64,000 bases of DNA from assembly GCA_934120135.1 (NCBI GenBank), contig CAKOTK010000005.1, positions 1 through 64,000 on the forward strand, read 5' to 3'. The stretch's first letter is position 1, and every line of letters begins with the position of its first letter. Below, one piece after another: positions 54,048-63,440 of the stretch. The notes below the pieces were generated by a model that worked only from the letters and a program-made list of their open reading frames with translations, did not search any database and had not been told where the DNA came from. The DNA is from an uncultured Clostridia bacterium (GTDB taxonomy: Bacteria; Bacillota; Clostridia; TANB77; CAG-508). Made by a program: the position numbers and the translations under genes.

Positions 54048-54773
54048 ATGGTAAATGAATTAACATTAAATAATAATCAATTAAATAATAACGAATTAGT
54101 AACAGAAAAAGAGCAAAATGGATTTTTAAATACGACAATGGGTAAAGTCGTAAATACTGCAATTGATTTAGGATTAAGATGGGTACTACCAGATTTTGTT
54201 GAAAATCAAGTTATAGATATAAAAAATAGTCTGTTAAAAGGTGGACTAAAAGAGGGAATAAGCACAACTATTGAAAAAGGAATTGAAATAGGAAAAAGTA
54301 TAACAGGAATATTTACAGGAAAATTTGAAAATGTTTCTCAAGCACAAAATGCAATAAAAAATGGAGGAATAATTGATGGAATTTCAGATGCTTTAGATGG
54401 TGCTTTAAATTATACAGTAAAAAAAGGATTAATTCCATCAAGTGTAGGTACATTAATTAGACAAGGAAAAAATGTAATTTTAGATAATGTTAGTAATAAT
54501 ATTGAAACAGAATTTGCAAATCAATTAGATAATATAGAGAAGTTAGGAAAGTATGAAAATAATTGGAAAAATTATTATCAAAATCAAGACTTTGACGGAA
54601 TGGAAAGAGAATATGAAAAAATAAAAGATAGATTAAAGCAAACTTTGCCATTAGAAGAAACATTAAAACAAGCAAGACAAATAGAAAATTTACATTTAAT
54701 AATAAAAAATAATGGACATGATTTTAACTTAACAGAAGAACAAAAAAAGTTAGCAGAAATTTTAATTAAATAG
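54048..54773 (+). CDS. Unknown protein of the T4SS-like operon
   Basis: 241 residues, starting one base after the previous stop with AAAGGAGAAATT upstream. An Asn-rich N-terminus, then glycine-containing helical repeats with hydrophobic faces (GGLKEGISTTIEKGIEIGKS; GGIIDGISDALDGALNYTVK) and a charged helical C-terminus. No signal peptide. It could associate with membranes or act as a substrate; no family recognised. Confidence 0.65.
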   Translation: MVNELTLNNNQLNNNELVTEKEQNGFLNTTMGKVVNTAIDLGLRWVLPDFVENQVIDIKNSLLKGGLKEGISTTIEKGIEIGKSITGIFTGKFENVSQAQNAIKNGGIIDGISDALDGALNYTVKKGLIPSSVGTLIRQGKNVILDNVSNNIETEFANQLDNIEKLGKYENNWKNYYQNQDFDGMEREYEKIKDRLKQTLPLEETLKQARQIENLHLIIKNNGHDFNLTEEQKKLAEILIK

Positions 54774-54777
54774 CATA

Positions 54778-54816
54778 AAAAAATCGTGATTTTATGGCTT
54801 AAATCACGATTTTTTA
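54778..54816 (+). terminator. Terminator between the T4SS-like operon and gyrA
   Basis: AAAAATCGTGATTT pairs with AAATCACGATTTTT. Confidence 0.88.
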
Positions 54817-54881
54817 CTTGCAAATTTTTGAGTGTTTTAGTATAATAAAGGAGTGAAAAATACTAGAAAAGAGGTAAAAGA

Positions 54882-57338
54882 ATGGGAGCAAACGACGAAA
54901 AAAGAAATGACGGAAAAATAGTAGAACGCGACATTGAAAAAGAGATGCGCACAGCATATATTGATTATGCAATGAGTGTTATTGTTGCAAGAGCTCTACC
55001 AGATGTAAGAGATGGTTTAAAACCAGTACATAGAAGAATTTTATATGCTATGTATGAAGATGGAATTACATCAGACAAGCCTTACAGAAAATGTGCTAAT
55101 ACAGTAGGTTCTGTTTTAGGTAGATACCATCCACACGGAGATGCATCAGTATACGATGCAATGGTAAGATTAGCTCAAGACTTTACACAAAGATATACAC
55201 TAATTGACGGACATGGTAACTTTGGTTCAATAGATGGTGATGGAGCAGCTGCAATGAGGTACACAGAAGCAAGAATGGCAAAAATTGCAGAAACAATGCT
55301 TACTGATATTGAAAAAAATACAGTTGATTTTATGCCAAACTATGATGATCGTTTACAAGAGCCAACCGTACTTCCAGCCAAAATACCAGCTTTGTTAATA
55401 AATGGTTCATCAGGAATTGCAGTGGGTATGGCAACAAATATTCCACCACATAACTTAACAGAGGTAATTGATGGAATTATAAAAATAATTGATGAAGATA
55501 ATGTTACAGATGAGCAATTAATGGAAATTATAAAAGGACCTGATTTCCCAACAGAAGGTCTTATTCTAGGATTAGAAGGAATAAAACAAGCATATACAAC
55601 AGGTAGAGGAAAAATTACAGTTCGTGGTGAAAGTGAAATTGAAGAAATGAGCAATAATAAACAAAGAATTATTGTAAATTCACTTCCATATCAAGTAAAT
55701 AAAGCAAAATTAATTGAAAATATTGCTGATTTAGTAAAAGATAAAAGAATTGAAGGAATTTCTGAAATTAGAGATGAATCTGATAGAGAATCAAAAGTAA
55801 GAATTGTAATTGAATTAAAAAGAGATGTAAATGCACAAGTTATATTAAATCAATTATACAAACATACACAATTACAAGATACATTTGGAGTTATAATGCT
55901 TGCATTAGTTAATGGAGAACCAAAAGTTTTAACATTAAGACAATGCTTAGACCACTATATTGACCACAGAAAAGTAGTTATTCTTCGTAGAACTCAATTT
56001 GACTTAGATAAAGCATTAGCTAGAGCACATATATTAGAAGGATTGAGAATTGCATTAGATAATATTGACGAAGTAATAAATATTATTCGTAATTCATATG
56101 ATGATCCAAAAGAAAAATTAATGGAAAGATTTAATTTATCAGATATTCAAGCACAAGCTATTTTGGATATGAGATTAAAAACATTATCAGGGTTACAAAG
56201 AGAAAAAATAGATGAAGAATATAATGAATTAATGAAATTAATTGAACATTTAAGAGCTGTTTTAGCAAGTGAAAAATTAGTATTTGACATCATTAAAGAA
56301 GAATTATTAGAAATTAAACAAAAATATGGTGATGAAAGAAAAACTAAAATTGTTGCAGCAGAAGGCGAAATTAATATTGAAGATTTAGTAAAAGAAGAGC
56401 AAACAGTAATTACTTTAACACATTTTGGATATGTAAAAAGAATGCCAATAGATACATACAAGAGCCAAAAACGTGGAGGAAAGGGAATTACAGGCCTAGC
56501 TACAAGAGAAGAAGATTTTGTTAAACAAATATTTACAGCTTCAACTCATGATACTTTATTATTCTTCAGTAATAAAGGAAAACTTTATAGATTAAGAGGA
56601 TATGAAATACCAGAAGCAGGAAGAACGGCAAAAGGTACTGCAATAGTTAATTTATTAAGGTTAGACCCAGGAGAAAAAATATCAGCTGTTATTCCAATCA
56701 GTAATTTTGCAGATGGAAAATATTTATTAATGGGAACAAAACAAGGCTTTATTAAAAAGACTCCATTAACTGAATTTGACTCAACTAGAAAAACAGGACT
56801 TCTTTCTATTACATTAAGAGAAGATGATGAATTAATAGATGTTAGATTAACAGATGGTCAAGATAATGTAGTTTTAGTTACCAGTCAAGGCGCTTGTATA
56901 ACATTTAGTGAAAAAGATGTTAGGCCAATGGGAAGAACAGCACAAGGTGTTATAGGCATTCGTCTAGATAGTGAAGATTATGTTATTGGAATGGAATCTA
57001 TAATTGAAGGTAACAAAAATGCAACATTACTTGCAATTACTGAAAATGGATTTGGAAAAAGAACAGAATTAGATGAATATAGAGTACAAACTAGAGGTGG
57101 AAAAGGTGTTACAACATATAAAATAACACCAAAAACAGGAAGCCTAGTTGGTATTAGAGTTGCAACAGATGACGAAGATGTAATGCTAATTACTGATAAT
57201 GGAACAATTATTAGATTAAATGTAAAAGATATTAGCATTTTAGGAAGATCAACTCAAGGTGTAACACTAATGAGAACAAATGAAGGAAAAGTTGTTAGTA
57301 TTGAAACTATAGCTCCAGACGAAAATGAAGAAGAATAA
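54882..57338 (+). CDS. gyrA: DNA gyrase subunit A
   Basis: 818 residues. Winged-helix domain with catalytic Tyr127 (AAMRYTEARMA), the DNA gate and the C-terminal beta-pinwheel containing the GyrA-box-like QKRGGKG (near 530). The quinolone region reads HPHGDASVYD: Ala88 stands where E. coli has Ser83, while Asp92 (E. coli Asp87) is kept. Separated from gyrB by the T4SS-like genes, unusual compared with the adjacent gyrBA of many Firmicutes. Confidence 0.97.
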   Translation: MGANDEKRNDGKIVERDIEKEMRTAYIDYAMSVIVARALPDVRDGLKPVHRRILYAMYEDGITSDKPYRKCANTVGSVLGRYHPHGDASVYDAMVRLAQDFTQRYTLIDGHGNFGSIDGDGAAAMRYTEARMAKIAETMLTDIEKNTVDFMPNYDDRLQEPTVLPAKIPALLINGSSGIAVGMATNIPPHNLTEVIDGIIKIIDEDNVTDEQLMEIIKGPDFPTEGLILGLEGIKQAYTTGRGKITVRGESEIEEMSNNKQRIIVNSLPYQVNKAKLIENIADLVKDKRIEGISEIRDESDRESKVRIVIELKRDVNAQVILNQLYKHTQLQDTFGVIMLALVNGEPKVLTLRQCLDHYIDHRKVVILRRTQFDLDKALARAHILEGLRIALDNIDEVINIIRNSYDDPKEKLMERFNLSDIQAQAILDMRLKTLSGLQREKIDEEYNELMKLIEHLRAVLASEKLVFDIIKEELLEIKQKYGDERKTKIVAAEGEINIEDLVKEEQTVITLTHFGYVKRMPIDTYKSQKRGGKGITGLATREEDFVKQIFTASTHDTLLFFSNKGKLYRLRGYEIPEAGRTAKGTAIVNLLRLDPGEKISAVIPISNFADGKYLLMGTKQGFIKKTPLTEFDSTRKTGLLSITLREDDELIDVRLTDGQDNVVLVTSQGACITFSEKDVRPMGRTAQGVIGIRLDSEDYVIGMESIIEGNKNATLLAITENGFGKRTELDEYRVQTRGGKGVTTYKITPKTGSLVGIRVATDDEDVMLITDNGTIIRLNVKDISILGRSTQGVTLMRTNEGKVVSIETIAPDENEEE

Positions 57339-57340
57339 AA

Positions 57341-57371
57341 AATAAAATCGCGGTTTTATCGCGATTTTATT
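57341..57371. terminator. Bidirectional terminator between gyrA and dnaC
   Basis: AATAAAATCGCG pairs with CGCGATTTTATT. Confidence 0.88.
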
Positions 57372-58359
57372 TTTGCTTAAAACGAATATCTTCTCCGAAA
57401 AAATAACATATATCATAATTTCCAACAATTCTGGAAACAATTCTTTCATCATAAGTATTAAATAAATTTTGTAAACTTAAATTAGTTGAAATAATAGTTT
57501 TTTTATTTGGAGTTAAAAGCCTACTATTTATAATATTAAATAATTCAACTAATTTCATATTATTAACGCCTTCAGTTCCTAAATCATCAATAATAAGTAG
57601 ATCTACATTTAATAAATAATCATAAATATCTTTAGAAACATTTTGCTTACCAAAACGATAACTAATAATTGTGTCAAGCATAACTGAAGCTGTTTGATAT
57701 AATACGGTTTTATCTTTTTTTAATAATTCATTTGCAATACAACTAGATAAAAATGTTTTTCCTAAACCAGTATTACCAGTAAACAATAAATTATGCTGTT
57801 CAGGATTAGCAAAATTGTTAATGAATTTATCACAAATATTTTTAATTAATTTAATATTTTCTCTAGGTGAAATATCTGAATTATATTTTTGTTTATTTAT
57901 TTCATCAGAATAAAAATTTAAATTAAAATTATTAAAATTTTGTTTTTCTAAATTAGATATATTTGATTTATTATATTCAATATCATAAATCTTCTGTTTT
58001 AAACAACTACACATTTCTGTGAAATTTCCATTTAAAATATATCCAGTATCATTACATTTTTTACATTCATAATTTGGAATTATTTTTTTTGCTCTTTCTC
58101 CAATAGAATTTAATATTTTTTCTTTTTCTTTTTTTAATGCTTCAATATTAGAATTTAAATTTTCTATTATTTTTTTATCATTATTTTTAGTTAATTCTAT
58201 CATTGAAGAAAATGCTAAAGAACTTAAATTTTTATCTATTTTTTCAAGTTCAGGAAATTCAGCATATAAATTTTCTTTTTCTTTTTGTGCAATATTTTCT
58301 GCATTTATTCTTTTTTTATCATATTCAATTAAAAGAGATTTTAAAGTAGAATTATTCAA
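57367..58359 (-). CDS. Helicase loader DnaC/DnaI-like AAA+ ATPase
   Basis: 330 residues. Helical N-terminal region, zinc-type Cys pattern CKKCNDTGYILNG...CSC near 98-115, then AAA+ with FTGNTGLGKTFLSSCIANEL near 195 and IIDDLGTEGVN near 250. Loads the replicative helicase with DnaD. Begins nine bases after dnaD. Confidence 0.9.
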   Translation of the reverse strand: MNNSTLKSLLIEYDKKRINAENIAQKEKENLYAEFPELEKIDKNLSSLAFSSMIELTKNNDKKIIENLNSNIEALKKEKEKILNSIGERAKKIIPNYECKKCNDTGYILNGNFTEMCSCLKQKIYDIEYNKSNISNLEKQNFNNFNLNFYSDEINKQKYNSDISPRENIKLIKNICDKFINNFANPEQHNLLFTGNTGLGKTFLSSCIANELLKKDKTVLYQTASVMLDTIISYRFGKQNVSKDIYDYLLNVDLLIIDDLGTEGVNNMKLVELFNIINSRLLTPNKKTIISTNLSLQNLFNTYDERIVSRIVGNYDICYFFGEDIRFKQK

Positions 58360-58368
58360 AATAACCTC

Positions 58369-59337
58369 CTATAATTTATTAGCATATAAATTATTTAAAT
58401 TATCATAATTTCTTTGATTATAATTTTGATAATTTTTTGTAGATTTTTCTAAGTCTTTAATATCTTTATTTTTTTGTTTCATATCTAATAAGAATTGTTG
58501 AACTTGCTCAGCAGTAGTAAATCCTCTATCATGCCAGTCAGTTAATAATTTATCAATATAATCAAAACTTGGATTTACTTTTGATGTAGTTCTTTTTAAA
58601 GCAATTTCAATAATATCAAAATTAAATTTAAAATCAACTATCCATTTTTCAACATAAGCATATTCATATTGAGAAAGCTGTCTGCCAAGACCTAATTTTT
58701 TTATTACCATATTTGCAATTTTATTAACAGCTTCTTGCTTTTCAAAATATAAATCTAAATCACTATATGTTTTAATAGAATTTTTTGCCCAAGCATCTGC
58801 AACTGTTTGAATATAATTTTTGTGTAATGCAGATTTATCAAAACAATGGTTAAATAATGCCATCATAACTTCATCATCAAAGCCATATTTTTTAAACCAT
58901 AATTCTATATCAGGGTACCATGTAGTTGGCATTAAACCAGAAAAATATCTATTATTTATATATTCCATAGTTTTAGCACGTTTTTGGCTTTCAGCAGACT
59001 TTTGTACTTGTTCGGCTGATAAAGCAACTCTTGGCTTATATAAATTATTTAATTCTATTTCTTGTAAATTATTAAAAGCATAACCTGTATTTTTCTTAAC
59101 AATAACATTTTGGTCTTCCCAATATTTCATTGCATCTTGAATTACCTTAAAAGAAAGATTTAATTTTTTACTTAAATCATTTAATTTAATATCTTTATCA
59201 TATTTAGATAAAAATAAAATATATAAATATACTTTAAGATAATCGCCATTTGCTTCAGGTAAATATTCTGTAAAAAATATGTCTGGAAGACTTGTACTTG
59301 AAAACAAAGGTAATAAATCATTTTGTTCTAATTTCAT
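58369..59337 (-). CDS. DnaD-domain replication initiation protein
   Basis: 322 residues from ATG 59337, with TTGGGGGA ahead. N-terminal winged-helix (FTEYLPEANGDYLKVYLYIL; LNLSFKVIQDAMKYWEDQ) followed by two DnaB_2-type domains, each with the YxxxIxxW-like pattern (AKTMEYINNRYFSG...; YAYVEKWIVDFKF...DYIDKLLTDWHDRG). Remodels origin DNA and recruits the helicase loader. Own promoter at 59369-59397. Confidence 0.88.
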   Translation of the reverse strand: MKLEQNDLLPLFSSTSLPDIFFTEYLPEANGDYLKVYLYILFLSKYDKDIKLNDLSKKLNLSFKVIQDAMKYWEDQNVIVKKNTGYAFNNLQEIELNNLYKPRVALSAEQVQKSAESQKRAKTMEYINNRYFSGLMPTTWYPDIELWFKKYGFDDEVMMALFNHCFDKSALHKNYIQTVADAWAKNSIKTYSDLDLYFEKQEAVNKIANMVIKKLGLGRQLSQYEYAYVEKWIVDFKFNFDIIEIALKRTTSKVNPSFDYIDKLLTDWHDRGFTTAEQVQQFLLDMKQKNKDIKDLEKSTKNYQNYNQRNYDNLNNLYANKL

Positions 59338-59368
59338 AAGAAATTCCCCCAATGTTATGTTTTGTCAA

Positions 59369-59397
59369 ATTATATCATTTTTCTGGGCAATTTACAA
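59369..59397 (-). promoter_or_regulatory. Promoter of dnaD-dnaC
   Basis: On the minus strand TTGTAA, 17 bases, TATAAT. Separates these core genes from the T4SS-like genes upstream. Confidence 0.65.
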
Positions 59398-59416
59398 TAA
59401 ACTTATGAGGAAAAAA

Positions 59417-59698
59417 TTATTTTGAATAAAAATATATTTTTGGTCTTTTTATATATTTAATTAAATATATAAAAACATTTAAAATATTTTCATGATTAAA
59501 TCCAAAAATAGTAAATAAAAAAATAGGCAAAGAAAAAATAATAAAAATAAATATTTTAATATTATTATTTTTAAATAATAAATTAACTAATAAAAAAATA
59601 ATTAGATTCCAAATAATATTAAAAATTAAACTTGAATAATCAATTATTCCAAATAATTTATTTTTAAAATTATAATTTTGTGGAAAAATAAATTTCAT
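59417..59698 (-). CDS. VirB3/PrgI-like small membrane protein
   Basis: 93 residues with two hydrophobic segments (NIIWNLIIFLLVNLLF and FIFIIFSLPIFLFTIFGF) and a basic C-terminus ending IKRPKIYFYSK. The short cytoplasmic start MKFIFPQNYNFKNKLFG followed by paired helices is the shape of PrgI/VirB3 proteins, which sit next to VirB4 in the machine. Identity by shape and context. Confidence 0.6.
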   Translation of the reverse strand: MKFIFPQNYNFKNKLFGIIDYSSLIFNIIWNLIIFLLVNLLFKNNNIKIFIFIIFSLPIFLFTIFGFNHENILNVFIYLIKYIKRPKIYFYSK

Positions 59699-59713
59699 AA
59701 ATAAAAACTCCTT

Positions 59714-60592
59714 TTAAATATTTTTTAAAAATTTGTTACCAATATTAAAATTATTTGAAACATCTGTTGAAATACCACCAATTAAACTTCTAATATATGA
59801 ATTGGCACGTACTAGTGCATATATTCCACCAATACACATTAATTGAGAAATAATATTATTTGAAGAAAAATTAAATGAAAAAATAATTAATAATATAATT
59901 GCAATTAATGACTGCTGAAGTAATAAAGATAAAACTGTTCTAAGCCAGGTTTTGAAAAACCAAGAAGTAGATTCATTTACTAAACTTAATATTGCAAAAG
60001 GAGTAATTAAAATAAATACTTTTACCATTATATATCTTAAAGAATATGAAAAAATTAAATTAAATAAACTAATAGAAATAAAACTTTTTATTAATCCATC
60101 AAAAGAAAAAATATTAAATTCATTTTCTTTAATTGAAAGATAATTTAATTTATTTATTAATTCAGAAAAAGATATATCATGTCCAAAAATATTTGAACCT
60201 ACTGTACGAATTGCATCAGAAATAAAACTATTTATTTGAATAAATTGATTACAAATAAAATAAGAACAATTCATTACAATTCCAAAAATCAATAATTTAA
60301 AAATAAATTGATAAGGTCTTTCAATTTGTAAATTCATATAATAAGAATAAATTAAACGAATAGCATAATAAAGAGAAAATCCGACTAATAAAGAGTTGGC
60401 AATTACTAATAAACCATTATTACCAGTAGAACCAAATATTTTTTGAAAAATAGAATTGTTTAAAATATTCTTATCAATAAAAGTTAATTCATCTAAAACA
60501 GAATAAATTGTAGTATCAATAGAAGAAAATAAAGTTTCAAAAATAGAATTAATTGTTTCAATAATTGAAGTTGTCAAATTAGAATTTTCCAA
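59714..60592 (-). CDS. VirB6/TrbL-like membrane protein
   Basis: 292 residues with six or seven membrane segments and the TrbL-type pattern VFILITPFAILSLVNESTSW followed by FKTWLRTVLSLLLQQSLIAI. VirB6 forms the inner-membrane channel of T4SS. Lies between the VirB2- and VirB3-like genes. Confidence 0.75.
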   Translation of the reverse strand: MENSNLTTSIIETINSIFETLFSSIDTTIYSVLDELTFIDKNILNNSIFQKIFGSTGNNGLLVIANSLLVGFSLYYAIRLIYSYYMNLQIERPYQFIFKLLIFGIVMNCSYFICNQFIQINSFISDAIRTVGSNIFGHDISFSELINKLNYLSIKENEFNIFSFDGLIKSFISISLFNLIFSYSLRYIMVKVFILITPFAILSLVNESTSWFFKTWLRTVLSLLLQQSLIAIILLIIFSFNFSSNNIISQLMCIGGIYALVRANSYIRSLIGGISTDVSNNFNIGNKFLKNI

Positions 60593-60607
60593 TACATCAC
60601 CACCAAA

Positions 60608-60952
60608 TTAAGTTAATAAAGAACTAATTGCAGATAAAATTAAATCTAGAACTAAAATAAAAGCATAAGAAAATAAACTACCTCTAATTAATTTTTTTGC
60701 AATTCTAAGCCTTTCTTCATCACCAAAACTAAACTTTTTCATAAATAAACCAACAGCCACAGCAACTGCAGCAGCAGGAGTTGCTAATTTTAACATCCAA
60801 CTTTCAATTTTTTCAAAAGCAGAATTTAACTTGTCTACAATTTCTGGGTTACCATTAAAAAAATTAGCATATGTATTTGAAGAAAAAATAAATAAAAATA
60901 AAATGAATAATAAAATAAATAAAAATCTTTTTTTATAAATAAATTTAAACAT
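60608..60952 (-). CDS. VirB2/TrbC-like pilin
   Basis: 114 residues. Basic N-terminus and signal-like segment (residues 8-31, FLFILLFILFLFIF...ANFF), then two membrane helices (ATPAAAVAVAVGLFM and FSYAFILVLDLILSA) separated by a charged loop FSFGDEERLRIAKK. This is the layout of VirB2/TrbC pilins in Firmicutes. Confidence 0.7.
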   Translation of the reverse strand: MFKFIYKKRFLFILLFILFLFIFSSNTYANFFNGNPEIVDKLNSAFEKIESWMLKLATPAAAVAVAVGLFMKKFSFGDEERLRIAKKLIRGSLFSYAFILVLDLILSAISSLLT

Positions 60953-60974
60953 AAATAAAACCTCCTAAAAAATC

Positions 60975-62690
60975 TTAATTATTAAAATATGGAAATAATT
61001 TTAATTCGGACGGTGGAATAATTTCAGTACCAGTTGATAAAAAACTTAAACAGTGAAAATTAGTCAAATGTCTAGTGAAAAAATTGGTATCATAAACAAA
61101 ATCGTTTTGAAGAGTTGTGGTAATGGTTTCTGAAATATTAGAATTTTTTGAATTTAAAGAATTAGTAAAATAACTATAAACAGTTTCTTTAGCATTTTCG
61201 GAAATTCCTCTTGATATTTTTTCTTTATCTTCTTTTCCAATTTGTTTTTGTGCATTTTCAATTGTAAAAATATCATCACTTCTAAACCATAATTTATTTA
61301 TTAAATTTTGAATAATAACATTTACTGCAGATTGGTCATGAAGAGTATTTAATAAAGAAGTATAACTTTGGGTAGCAACAATATTTATACATTTGGCTTC
61401 TCTACTTTGTGAGAAAAAATTACAATCAGTTTCTGTGCAATATTCAGAATATTCATCAGAAATAAAACAAACACTTCTAAAATTATTATCTTTACTGTTA
61501 GCAAGTCTAGTCATTACATCTGTTTGAAAATCTAATTTTAAATATGCCGCAATTATTTTTGATAAATTTGAATATTCATTTATATTCATATTTAATACTA
61601 CAATTTTTCCTTTTTTTAATACTTCTTCAAAACCGAAAAAATTAAGTTCTTCTTGTTTGGGATTAAAAGTATTTAAAACATCATAATCAGAAATAAAACA
61701 ATTAGTAATTCTGGTAATTTCAGATTTTAAAATAGACATAGTTCTTTGATCTAAATTTAAATACTCTTTTTCGAAAAAATTTAAACTAGAATATAAATCA
61801 TAAATTTGACTTTCAGAAAAAATATTTTTAATAAATTTATCACGTAAATAATTTATTTTTTCTAAATAATAATTATCATTAGTAATTAATTTATGTAATT
61901 CGTCAAATGTAACATAATTATTGTTATAGAGCCTACAAAGTTTAATACATTCTTCTAATATTTGGGCAGACTTATCTAACCAATAACTTTCAGAATTATT
62001 TTTGGAAAAAAGTAATAAGATTGTTTTTAATCTATTAGCGAGGATAGATGGTTTTAAATTTGGCTTATGCAAAGGATTATATTTATATTTGCCATTTAAT
62101 TCAATAACAATAATATCATCTTGTCTATTAAATTCATTTGCAAACTCCACAACTTTTTGATAATAATTTCCTTTAACATCTAAAATTAACATACCTAATT
62201 TTTTATTGTTATTAAAATTTTCATATTTAATTAGTTGTTTAGTAAATGGATACATAGCACTACTAGTTTTGCCTGTGCCAATAGTTCCAGTAATTAAAAT
62301 ATTTTGATATAAACTTTTTTCAGGTAAATAAATAATTTCTTTGGTATTTACATTTTCTCCAACTAATAATTTTAATTCATTTTTTTTATTTAAATTTATT
62401 AGAGAATAATTATTTTTATTTAATTTAATTTTTTTATTTATTTTTGATTTATTTTTTAAATGAAATAAATTAGATAATAAATTAGAAAAAAATATTCCAG
62501 AATAAATATAAGTAATTAAAAATAATATTTTTAAATATTTCCATAAAACAGGTTGCTCTACACAAATATCAAAAGGATGTAAACCATAATCAATAATAAT
62601 GTGATTTTGAAAATAAATAGGAGAAAATATTTTATAACCAATAAAACAAAAAATAAGCGTAAAAAATAAAATGAATAAAATACGTTTAAT
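60975..62690 (-). CDS. VirD4/TraG-type coupling ATPase with ATT start
   Basis: 571 residues if started at ATT 62690, nine bases after GGAGG. An in-frame TGA stands right before the ATT; the ATG four bases earlier is out of frame and stops after two codons; the first in-frame ATG is at codon 146, inside Walker A (GTIGTGKTSSAM). Two N-terminal membrane helices (FILFFTLIFCFIGY; ILFLITYIYSGIFF), ATP site, Walker B CFISDEYSEYC near 415. Coupling proteins bring substrate to the secretion channel. Confidence 0.85.
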   Translation of the reverse strand: MKRILFILFFTLIFCFIGYKIFSPIYFQNHIIIDYGLHPFDICVEQPVLWKYLKILFLITYIYSGIFFSNLLSNLFHLKNKSKINKKIKLNKNNYSLINLNKKNELKLLVGENVNTKEIIYLPEKSLYQNILITGTIGTGKTSSAMYPFTKQLIKYENFNNNKKLGMLILDVKGNYYQKVVEFANEFNRQDDIIVIELNGKYKYNPLHKPNLKPSILANRLKTILLLFSKNNSESYWLDKSAQILEECIKLCRLYNNNYVTFDELHKLITNDNYYLEKINYLRDKFIKNIFSESQIYDLYSSLNFFEKEYLNLDQRTMSILKSEITRITNCFISDYDVLNTFNPKQEELNFFGFEEVLKKGKIVVLNMNINEYSNLSKIIAAYLKLDFQTDVMTRLANSKDNNFRSVCFISDEYSEYCTETDCNFFSQSREAKCINIVATQSYTSLLNTLHDQSAVNVIIQNLINKLWFRSDDIFTIENAQKQIGKEDKEKISRGISENAKETVYSYFTNSLNSKNSNISETITTTLQNDFVYDTNFFTRHLTNFHCLSFLSTGTEIIPPSELKLFPYFNN

Positions 62691-62713
62691 TCATAAACAC
62701 CTCCTTAAAATAA

Positions 62714-62860
62714 TTATTTAAAATTAGTGGAATTTTTTAATTTTAATTTTGAACCTTGTAGATTATGAAAAATTTTAATATCAAAAAAATTATATAATGA
62801 ATAAAAAAAGATAAAACTATTGATAATAAGAATAATGAAAAAATAATCAATTAAATTTAT
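62714..62860 (-). CDS. Small membrane protein upstream of virD4-like gene, start unclear (ATA?)
   Basis: 48 residues if ATA 62860 is the start, about nine bases after AAGGTGG. The frame ends just before the ribosome site of the next gene. One hydrophobic segment (DYFFIILIINSFIFFYSLYNFF), then IFHNLQGSKLKLKNSTNFK. No ATG, GTG or TTG is available in frame. First gene after the promoter at 62890. It may instead be untranslated leader. Confidence 0.4.
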   Translation of the reverse strand: MNLIDYFFIILIINSFIFFYSLYNFFDIKIFHNLQGSKLKLKNSTNFK

Positions 62861-62889
62861 ATGATAACACCACCTTCCAATTTTTAACA

Positions 62890-62918
62890 ATCATATAATA
62901 TATTTTTAAATTTGTCTA
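62890..62918 (-). promoter_or_regulatory. Promoter of the right T4SS-like operon
   Basis: On the minus strand TAGACA, 17 bases, TATGAT. Confidence 0.6.
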
Positions 62919-62968
62919 TACTTTTTGAAAAAAATATGTTAAAATTAATTTTATATTGAAGGGAAGAG

Positions 62969-63013
62969 ATGAAAATTAACCCGATTTGTATCAAAAGAAA
63001 GGAAAGGTATTGA
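62969..63013 (+). CDS. Possible 14-residue leader peptide
   Basis: ATG preceded by GAAGGGAAGAG encodes MKINPICIKRKERY and stops two bases before the DUF1858 start. It may couple translation or be chance. Confidence 0.3.
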   Translation: MKINPICIKRKERY

Positions 63014-63015
63014 AT

Positions 63016-63201
63016 ATGGAAATAAATAAAAATATGACAATAGGAGAATTATTAGAAAAAGCTCCAGAAAAAGCAGAAATTTTATTAGAAGCAGGAATGC
63101 ATTGCTTAGGTTGTCCAGCATCACAAGCAGAAACTATAGCAGAGGCTTGTGAAGTACATGGAATAGATGTTGAAGAGCTAATTAAGAAGCTAAATTCATA
63201 A
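63016..63201 (+). CDS. DUF1858-domain protein
   Basis: 61 residues from ATG 63016, nine bases after GGAAAGG. MTIGELLEKAPEKAEILLEAGMHCLGCPA with the CxxC pair is the DUF1858 signature (redox-disulfide type, related to hybrid-cluster and ScdA N-terminal domains). Likely redox or iron-sulfur related; exact role unknown. Confidence 0.88.
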   Translation: MEINKNMTIGELLEKAPEKAEILLEAGMHCLGCPASQAETIAEACEVHGIDVEELIKKLNS

Positions 63202-63247
63202 AATTTCAAAAAAAATTACATTTTTTTCACAAAAAATGAAAAATCTA

Positions 63248-63276
63248 TTGACAAATGAAAAAAAATAGTTTAAAAT
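63248..63276 (+). promoter_or_regulatory. Promoter of the tRNA cluster
   Basis: Consensus TTGACA, 17 bases, TAAAAT, about 45 bases before tRNA-Lys. Confidence 0.75.
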
Positions 63277-63320
63277 AAGGCTTGTGCTAACGTAACAAGT
63301 TAGTAACGAGCTTGGAACTT

Positions 63321-63396
63321 GGGTCATTAGCTCAGGTGGTAGAGCACTTGACTTTTAATCAAGTTGTCCGCGGTTCGAGTCCGCGATGGCTCACCA
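63321..63396 (+). tRNA. tRNA-Lys (anticodon TTT)
   Basis: 76 bases including CCA. Anticodon stem CTTGA/TCAAG, loop CTTTTAA; T arm CCGCGGTTCGAGTCCGCG. Confidence 0.96.
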
Positions 63397-63440
63397 TTAC
63401 TAGGATTTAAGTTACTTAAATCCTAGCAAGTTTCTTTATT

